Of a stretch of 64,000 nt of DNA, positions 56,870 through 64,000 are shown one piece after another. The stretch lies in contig NC_056729.1 in the NCBI RefSeq assembly GCF_019279795.1, positions 1,860,518,352 to 1,860,582,351 on the forward strand, given 5' to 3'. Under the pieces are notes generated by a model. That model saw only the letters and a program-made list of their open reading frames with translations, had not been told where the DNA came from and did no database searches. A program made the translations under genes and the position numbers. Source of the stretch: Protopterus annectens (lineage: Eukaryota > Chordata > Ceratodontiformes > Protopteridae). The first letter of the stretch is position 1, and every line of letters starts with the position of its first letter.

Positions 56870-57060
56870 AACCCACAAATGTAGGCAAAAACAAAACCAC
56901 TGCACCAGATAAAGTCCAGACCAGGCTCCAAAAATATAATGCAAGAAATTCAAGCAGACAAAGGACATGCATGGCATAAAACCAAACTATTTATTTAGTA
57001 AAAAACATGTAAGCGCTTAGTGCTCCTATGCTTCATCCTGCCCTAGGAAGCACTATTTAA
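56870..57060 (-). mobile_element. Possible 3' end of a PLE (minus strand)
   Basis: On the minus strand GGATGAAGCATAGGAGCACT, AAGCGCTTACATG and AAATAAATAGTTTGG parallel the tail of PLE 1 (TGATGAAGCGG, GAAAGCGCTC, AATAAATACTTT). No coding part accompanies it, so the assignment is tentative. Confidence 0.35.
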
Positions 57061-57199
57061 GGAGATTGTCCACTGATCTTCATACTGATTACTTATTTTG
57101 AGTCAAACTCCAGGGCAATGAAGCATCTCACTCTCAATTTCAAACAGCAGTTTTGGATAGACACATTAGTAGAGTAATGTCTCCCGAAATTGGGAAGAT

Positions 57200-59640
57200 G
57201 ATGGATGAACCAGGGGAGATACTGTCTGTGTTTATTTATTCTGTTTTACTCTCCCAGGTAGATATGGCTTAAAAGAAGGATGTTTTTTAACCAACATCGA
57301 CATGGGAGATCTCATCCTTGCATTCAGGGAAGCCTTGATGATCCCAATCAGTACAGGAGAAATTAACTGGATATTGAAAGATCAAGCCAAAAGGAAAACA
57401 CTTAGCTTAGATGGGCTCCCACTGGAAAGTTATAAGTAAGAGGTGATCTTTTTATGCATTTCTTTATGAGACCGACCAATGCCATTCTAGAAATGGGTGT
57501 GTCTGTGTGCTCTTGGAGACTATTTAAAATGGGCAAATATCCTGCCTTGGTGGGATCTTATAAATCTATACCTATTTTGAAACATGATCACAAGCTATTT
57601 ATAGCCATTATAGTTAAAGGGTTAGCTAATATTTTGCCAGTGTAGATTCATCTTGATCAGACTGGGTTTGTCTCGGGCAGAACAACTTTTAACAACATTA
57701 AAACCATCTTAATAGCTGAGGATGTTTAAATGAATAATAAGTTGTTGTCTGTTAGTCTGGATGCTGAGAAAGCATGCAATAAGGTAAGCTGGGATTTTTT
57801 ATTTTCCGGCTGGATACATTTGCCTTTTATGGGAAGTTTACTGACCTTCTTTGAAATCTGAATTCCAGTTGGGAGAAAATGTTAACCTTGGTCAGTACTT
57901 ATTGGAGTCACATGGGGGTACTCATCAGGGCTATAATTTTTCTCCCTTGCTTTTTACACTGTACATTGAACTTCAGCTACTAAGTTGAGGGGCAGCTTTT
58001 GTGGGAAGTAAACTAACTGGTCATCAGATAAAGTTAGCTTTGTGCATGGGCAATCTTTTATACTTATCTAAACCAGATGAATAGCAAGCTGTGGTGATGG
58101 TGGAAATTGCAGAATTCCACAAATAGGCAGGACACTCTCTGAATGTGAATACAGTTGGGCTCAACAGGGTGAATTATAATCCCCTGGCAGAGTTTTAAGT
58201 CCTTCTTTTTTCTTTTGGAGGACAATAGTTTGGACCTAAAATTTGGTCCCAGTTTGGAGATTTTATTGGAGGCCTCTTTCAAGACATACTTCAGAGTGCA
58301 TAATTTTTCTGAAGAGATGGACAGGATTTGTTTGGACTTTGCTCATCAAGTTCAGGAAATATCCTGGTTTGTGCTGCTGTTTGAGTTGTACATCTCCCAT
58401 GGTATTCCTCTGCTCCTTCAAGTTCTTTCTTTCTTCATTGAAGCTAATAGTCACTGGATTTATATGGGAGGGGAGAAAAACGTATCTGCCCTGGGAGGTC
58501 CTTACCATAACAACATTGCTGAAGGGCATCTCCCTTTCTAACTTTGCAGATTATGGCCAAGCAGTTAGAATGAAATTAATGATGATGTTAGCAAACTTAG
58601 TTATAGGGGGTTAAATGGTTGTTACTCACAGCTTTGAGGCAGTGACTGCTCCCTTCCAGATTTACTTCTAGCATCCCAGAGAGAATTCTTATGAGCTTGT
58701 TACAAATCTTTTAAGACACAAAGACATTGGAATAGTTACCCAATTTAATCTCAATTAAAGTTGCTTAGGATGATCGCTTACTTAGGAGTCCTCAAATGAG
58801 GAATCTAAGTACCTTAATGGGACTCAACTACTGGGAACAGTTGCTGGTAGGAGATTTCCCAGTGTCGTTTCATGAGTACCAGGTCACATTTGGTTTGAGA
58901 GAAAATAGTGAAGGAGCATTTTAAAGCTCTTAAAGCCAGTAATGACAAATTGATCAAATTCTCAAGAACAGATTAGCCTGTGTGGGTTAAGACCTGAGTG
59001 TCTGCCAGAATGGCTCCTCCTGTGACTAAGGGATTAACCTCAGCCATCTACAGAGTAGTTGTTGAAGAAGGGAAGTAGGCCACAGACAGATATAGAAGAG
59101 GATGGGAAAGATAGTTAGACACTGAACTTATTTGAGATAGATGGCAGGTTTTGATTCTGATCCCAAACCACCCCGCTAAATCTAGAAGGGTTCTTCGGAT
59201 GGCAGTGTTTATTTAAGTGTTTTTATATGCTGTCAAAACTGAGTGGTTCATTTCCAGGTAGACTTTATACTGTTGTAGGGGTATTTTGTGTGTTCTGGGT
59301 GACTCGGAAAATATACTTTGGGAGTGTCAAAAGCTTTATATGGCCTTAAGAGAGAGAGATGAAGCACTGGTGTTACTTTTTATGGCTAAGGACGGTTGTA
59401 CCTACCCAGGCCCTTTTCTGGTTGGCTTTGACCTGCAGTTTGTCTGGATAAGTTACAGTTTCCTTTGCTCCAACTAAACAAAATGGTAGATAAGGTCACC
59501 ACCAGGTCATAGAAGAAGAATTCTGTGCTTTGTGGAAGGAAATATGTGATTTAGAAAGTAGTACTACTGACACTATAGTGAGAGGTTTCATGCAGGCCAA
59601 CTGACTTCATTTAAGTTGGGCTATTTCTGGGATCAATAAA
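57200..59640 (+). mobile_element. L1/Tx1-type LINE fragment, heavily decayed
   Basis: RT landmarks in scattered frames: ISTGEINWIL and SLDGLPLESYK (L1-type GPDGLP.E.YK block, near 57350-57435), GSYKSIPILKHDHKLF (YRPISLLN-type block, near 57550), IHLDQTGFVSGRTTFNNIKT (HPDQTGF.PGR block, near 57650), LLSVSLDAEKACNKVSWDFL (catalytic Asp block, near 57745) and a G.RQG-type block near 57920. The YADD region near 58045 is decayed. A long C-terminal stretch to about 59500 holds fragments such as ILWECQKLY. Many stops and frameshifts. L1/Tx1 type rather than CR1 or L2 because of the DQTGF and DAEKAFD-like wording. Confidence 0.75.
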
Positions 59641-60710
59641 ACAATGGGGGGGGTGAATTCAGTAAAACATACATGATTTTTTGTCATGTACACTTTGTGA
59701 CATAATACGAATACCAGTGCAAAACTTTTAGATTCAGTAAACGTCACTTAGTGGCGCGCAAATAAGTGTAAATTGGGAAACTTCTGTGTAATGCAAATTT
59801 CCACATAAGCATGTGAATCTTATGCAAATTAGCCAGATGGAGTGATCCAACAAGCCAAAAGGCATCAGTGTAGACTCAGTGTCCATGTTCATAGTGTATG
59901 TGGAAATTTTCTGTGTACAGGAATGCACACAGACAGAAGGGGAGGAAAAAGTCCACAAATATGGAGATAACGCCCCAGAAAATGTTAGATCACATGCATA
60001 AATGTGCTAAACATACATCATGGATGTCTGAAAAAGGAAGGGAATATGTAAAATTAATAATAATTTTTTTAATAATTTCCACATATTTGTGCTATGCACT
60101 GCATTGCGCAAACATGCTTAGCAGAAAAAAAAATTGTAGTTTACACAAATATACTGTAGGATCTTGTGTCAGGTCCATACAATGGTGCATTCATGCTGTT
60201 AACTAGCTTACATGGCTATGAACTATGTAGTTTCCAGGCTGTCAACATGAAGATGCATGCAAATGAGGTGCACTTGTTGAATAGTTAAAAAGGTAAAAAC
60301 GTGTCACATATCCACTTTGTGTAAGCTCTTACACGGTATTGATATTCTCACTGGATGTGGATGACATCAGGGAGGTATGTCCTGTTACTTTTAGGATTTT
60401 GTTAGTGCTAAGCATGCATGTTTGCATGGCATGTTGCATAGCTTAGTGTGCTCACTTGAACAGACCACCAAAGTAACAGTGATGATGTAGGCTATCAATT
60501 AATATAATATACTTTTGTATAAGCTATGCTGCATGACATGGTGCATGGTGCCACATTGTGCAATAAAGTATGTCAATTACATCCTAGGCAGGTGAACTGC
60601 ATCATAATTAGCCAATCCCACATGGTGGACCTACAGCAGAACTTTATAAAGTATGCATACACCCTGCATTCTGATTTTCCCCCAGTACGCCGGACCATTG
60701 GAGTACAGAT
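59641..60710. other. Probable 5' flank of the Harbinger element; no gene seen
   Basis: AT-rich DNA upstream of the transposase. The left end of the element may lie near 59645-59760, but the right end is outside the window, so inverted repeats cannot be compared. Confidence 0.35.
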
Positions 60711-61579
60711 TTGGAAATTTTAATTGAGATAATGCTAGGGGCTGCTGCTGCTATTCTACATCTGTATGTGCTTGAGGCTAAAGTCAGTGCTACTGGGGCT
60801 GATGACAATAGGCCAAGGCCGAGAAGGATAAGAGTGTTCAGGCCCGGGGTAACCTTCCAGGACATACATGAGCTGCAGAAAATGGAGAGATACAGGGTGG
60901 ACAGGGACATATTATACAGGGTGGACAGGGACATATTATACAGGGTGGACAGGGACATATTATACAGGGTGGACAGGGACATATTACAAGAGCTCAGTCA
61001 GCTCTGCCACTTTAAACTCAGAGCGAGAGCGAGCAGAAGGGAACCCATCCCAGTGGAGACTAAGGTATGTGTAGTCCTTAGGATACTAGTGACAAGTATA
61101 TTTCAAAGACCAACTGGGGACATGATGGGGGTGTCACAAACACCTGCATCCAGAATACTTCACCAATTTCTGGATGGTATCCTCCCACATGCCCGCAAGT
61201 GCATATCTTTTCTCCTTGACCCTGAGGTAAGGGCCAGCAATATGCAACACTTTTACAGTGTAACACACTACCCTGTAGTACTGCATGCTATAGATTGCAC
61301 TCAGGTACACATCAAGGCACCACCTGGTGAGCAGGGTAGAATCTACGTTAACCAAAAGGGATACCACTCCATCAACTTCCAAGTCATGTGCAATGCCCAG
61401 GGGATTATCATGAATGTGTATATTGGCAACCCTGGCAGTTATCATGACCCCATATCTGGCACACATCACAGCTGTACCAGATGTTTGCTAGTGGGGCATC
61501 CTACAGGGCCATTTACTGGGGTATGCTGGCTATGCACTGGAACCGTGGATGATGACACTCATTAGAAATGCACACACAC
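60711..61579 (+). pseudogene. PIF/Harbinger transposase (HARBI1-like), 5' part
   Basis: 284-codon frame. After an N-terminal helix come VTFQDIHELQKMERYRVDRD, a 24-bp array encoding YRVDRDIL four times, then LQELSQLCHFKL, VLRILVTSIFQRPTGDMMGV and SQTPASRILHQFLDGI (helix-turn-helix-like region). The DDE catalytic core follows: VVLHAIDCTQVHIKAPPGEQ with the first Asp, YVNQKGYHSINFQVMCNAQG and IGNPGSYHDP. The usual second-Asp region reads MCNAQG where the family has CDA.G. The enzyme would cut at TWA-type 3-bp targets. An L2 element interrupts the gene at about 61580; the C-terminal part resumes at 63817. Confidence 0.9.
60891..60986 (+). repeat. 24-bp in-frame array in the Harbinger transposase
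   Basis: Four virtually identical copies of TACAGGGTGGACAGGGACAT plus ATTA, each encoding YRVDRDIL. The transposase frame stays open through them. Confidence 0.97.
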
Positions 61580-63816
61580 CCATAGATGAATGCTATTACT
61601 ATAAAAGCATGCAAGAAAAATATGCTCACAACCCTCAAAAATGCTGGACCACAATAAATGATATACTGTACCCAGGAAAATCCACTACTCTAACCCCTGT
61701 GCTACCAAGCAAACACGATAACATTCCCACACAATTTAACAAATTCTTTACCGAAACAGTCTAGACCCTTGCCAATGCCCAAAATAGTACCAGTAGCCCC
61801 ACACCAATTACTACCTCAACCCACCCCAATACACAAATCAATACCTCTAGTTTTACCATGCACTCTGTGTCCACTAAGGTAATTTCTAAACTCCTAAAGA
61901 AACTTAAACCAACCACACTAGCGGTTGATAACCTACCAGCAGAGTTCCTTCAGATATCAGCTGAAGCTTTAGCCTATCCTGTCTCTATTCTCATAAATAG
62001 GTCACTATCAGAATGCAAGGTACCTACCTCATGGAAAACATCACATATTATTCCACTGCACAAAGGAGATAACTCCTTAGAGCTCACCATCTATTGTCCA
62101 ATAGCAATCCTATCACTTTTATCCAAAATATTAAGAAAGTTGTTAATACTCAACTAATGCAGTACCTCCAAAATAACAACCTAATTTCCATATCTCAGCA
62201 TGGCTTTCGACATTCCCATAGCAGCACCACAGCACTACTATCAGTCACCAACATAGTAACCACCATAGAAACAAGGATCTGTTCGTATCTTCCATATTCT
62301 TAGACTTATCAAAAGCCTTTGACATGATAAACCACAGTATGCTTCTTGAAACTTTATCTACCCTAAATATAAGTCTCTCCTCTATATCATGGTTCAATAA
62401 CTACTTATCAGGCCATCAGCAAGCAGTTCTATGGCAGGACCAATTGTCCCCCCTGTTACCAGTAACCACAGGAGTCCCTCAAGGATTCATCCTCGGCCCA
62501 TTGCTGTTCTCTCTATTTACCAACCAGATCTCTTCATCCTCACTCACTACCTCAGTAGTACAATACACAGATGACACCACCCTTATATGTGCCACCCCCA
62601 TCTTAAATGAACTGCAAACCCTAACCCAAACTAACTTCACTCTAGCTGAAACATGGTTCACTAACATCAAACTTATTCTTAATTCCAAAAAAAAAAAAAA
62701 AACTAATTATTTTCAGCCCTGGTAGATCTCCTCCTGTAAACAATAATTTCACAATCAGCTCCAAAGAAAACATTCAAATCAGTCCAGTCACACACACTAA
62801 ACTGCTAGGCATACAAGTAGAAAATAACCTGTGGTTCAAAATCCACACGGCACAAACCATTAAGAAAGTTAATAAAAAACTTGGACTCCTCTATAGGAAC
62901 AAACAGTTTATCACTAAACATACTAAAAAAATGATTGCAAGGACTCATCTCCTATCCATCCTTCTCTATGCCTCCCCCTATCTTGACTAATCTCAGCCAA
63001 ACCAATCTAAATAAAATGGAGTCTATAACAAGATTGCCAAGTTTGCTACTGAAGCCTCTAATAGGTCTCATCACTGTCTATCCCTTAAGCAGCTCAATTG
63101 GTTTCAGTTGACTCACATACTTCTACTCAATCAACGCTCTATAGCACACAAGCTCTGCTACCTTCCTGATACAACCCCAGCACTCCAGCATCTAATTCAG
63201 CCCCAACACTACCACCAGAGCCTTAAGCTCTAGTAACCAGCACCTCATAACTGTCAACAAATATAAAAATGATGCTGGTAAAGCCCTCTTTGCTTGCAAC
63301 ATTGCCAGAATCTGGAACTCACTACCAAGCCAAATAACTTCTACCACCTCCATTATTCAGTTAAAAAAACACCTGAAACTCCACTATTTAAACAACTGGC
63401 TTTGCTCATGCCATTCTCCAGGTTAATCCATACCAAGAAATTGCTGCAAGGATTCTGTTAAGAATAAACAGTTTTCCCTGAATGTTTGTTAACCTGTTGA
63501 TATTTACCTTACAGAACTAATAACTCTCTTCTACAAAAGCAGCAAATATTGCCTCAAACAATGCCTAAAAAAATCAAGTGTTTTTTAATGTTTATTATAT
63601 ATGTCACTGATTGTCTACTTTTAAGAATTGTTAATCTCTACTTTACTGTGTATTCATGCTATATTTCTTATATGTATGCTTTATTTTCTCTCATGTATTG
63701 TATTGTATTTTAGAGCTTTTCTCCCTGGGCCTCCGCTGAAAATGGACCTGTGTCCAGTCGACTTTCCCAGTAAACAAATGTAAAATAAATAAAAATAAAA
63801 AAATAAATATTATGAG
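61580..63816 (+). mobile_element. L2-type LINE copy I, 5'-truncated, inserted in the Harbinger gene
   Basis: Plus-strand L2 starting just before the RT and ending with GTAAACAAATGTAAAATAAA at about 63815, the same 3' end as copy H. RT blocks: VISKLLKKLKPTTLAVDNLP, HIIPLHKGDNSLELTIYCPI, SQHGFRHSHSSTTALLSV, SKAFDMINHSMLLETL, TTGVPQGFILGPLLFSLFTN and VVQYTDDTTLICATP (YTDD). A 16-base A run at 62688-62703 breaks the frame after LNSKK. Further stops follow to the C-terminal block near 63310 (IWNSLPSQI-like). GCACACACAC at 61570 and GCACACATAC at 63817 look like the target duplication. Confidence 0.88.
61858..62725 (+). pseudogene. L2 copy I reverse transcriptase
   Basis: The RT palm is spread over overlapping frames 61858-62157, 62094-62303 and 62324-62725, equivalent block by block to the open RT of copy H. 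Frameshifts lie near 62140 and 62290, and the A run at 62688 ends the last frame. The catalytic box is YTDD instead of YADD. Confidence 0.85.
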
Positions 63817-64000
63817 GCACACATACAAACTAGGACCATCACAGAGACTGTGTTTTGGCTTCTGAAGTCACAGTTCTGGTGCCTCGATTTATCTGGTGGA
63901 GCCCTGCAGTATACTCCAGCTACATGTGCACATATATTCACAGTATGTGCTATGCTACACAATCTGATCCTACAGAAACTGTTGCAGCAGGATCAGCAAA
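63817..64000 (+). pseudogene. PIF/Harbinger transposase, C-terminal part
   Basis: After the L2 insertion the transposase resumes: ETVFWLLKSQFWCLDLSGGA then LQYTPATCAHIFTVCAMLHN, matching the FG.LK.RF..L and VCAMLHN block that ends HARBI1-like transposases and carries the region of the last catalytic acidic residue. It continues to the window edge. Confidence 0.85.

Noticed and set aside
58215-58614. 108- and 123-codon overlapping plus-strand frames
   Set aside because: They lie in the decayed C-terminal half of the L1/Tx1-type LINE, and neither shows independent features.

Overview
The window reads as intergenic or intronic DNA from a large, repeat-rich vertebrate genome. The mix of Penelope-like elements, CR1 and L2 LINEs, an L1/Tx1-type LINE, a Gmr1-like LTR element, a DIRS element, a PIF/Harbinger transposon and tRNA-derived SINEs fits an amphibian, a lungfish or a similar large-genome lineage. 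The species cannot be fixed from this sequence alone. I recognise no host protein-coding gene, rRNA or functional tRNA; almost every convincing reading frame belongs to a mobile element.

Layout. 1-3.86 kb: two Penelope-like elements (PLEs) head to tail; the second carries a 20-bp minisatellite and is split by a TA-flanked MITE. 4.84-11.67 kb: a satellite of about 64 units of 107 bp with local four-unit higher-order structure. 11.9-30.5 kb: six CR1 LINE pieces in both orientations. One is split by a 7.3-kb Ty3/Gypsy-like element (16149-23482, minus strand) whose pol order is integrase before reverse transcriptase, as in Gmr1. 30.6-34.6 kb: a minus-strand L2-type LINE with an open 569-codon RT frame, a 2A-like motif and a hydrophobic leader at the start of ORF2. 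37.6-43.7 kb: a nearly full-length DIRS element with inverted ends and an internal complementary region. 44.3 kb: a tRNA-derived SINE. 47.0-53.5 kb: a long minus-strand CR1 inflated by two internal tandem arrays (67 bp x 11 and 78 bp x 30). 53.9-54.4 kb: a tRNA SINE with an L2-like tail and an internal dimeric minisatellite. 55.8-56.8 kb: two further arrays. 57.2-59.6 kb: a decayed L1/Tx1-type LINE. 59.6 kb to the end: a PIF/Harbinger transposase gene interrupted by a second L2 copy.

The main theme is not a host pathway. Tandem repeats have repeatedly arisen inside transposable-element coding DNA. At least six independent arrays start from recognisable codons or the stop codon of a PLE endonuclease, CR1 endonuclease (two different places), CR1 ORF1, L2 ORF2 and a Harbinger transposase. 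Two of them (78 bp and 24 bp) have unit lengths divisible by three and stay in frame for much or all of their length. Other points worth attention are the L2 2A motif behind a signal-like leader, the Gmr1-type domain order, the complete DIRS end architecture and hammerhead-like cores at the PLE 3' ends.
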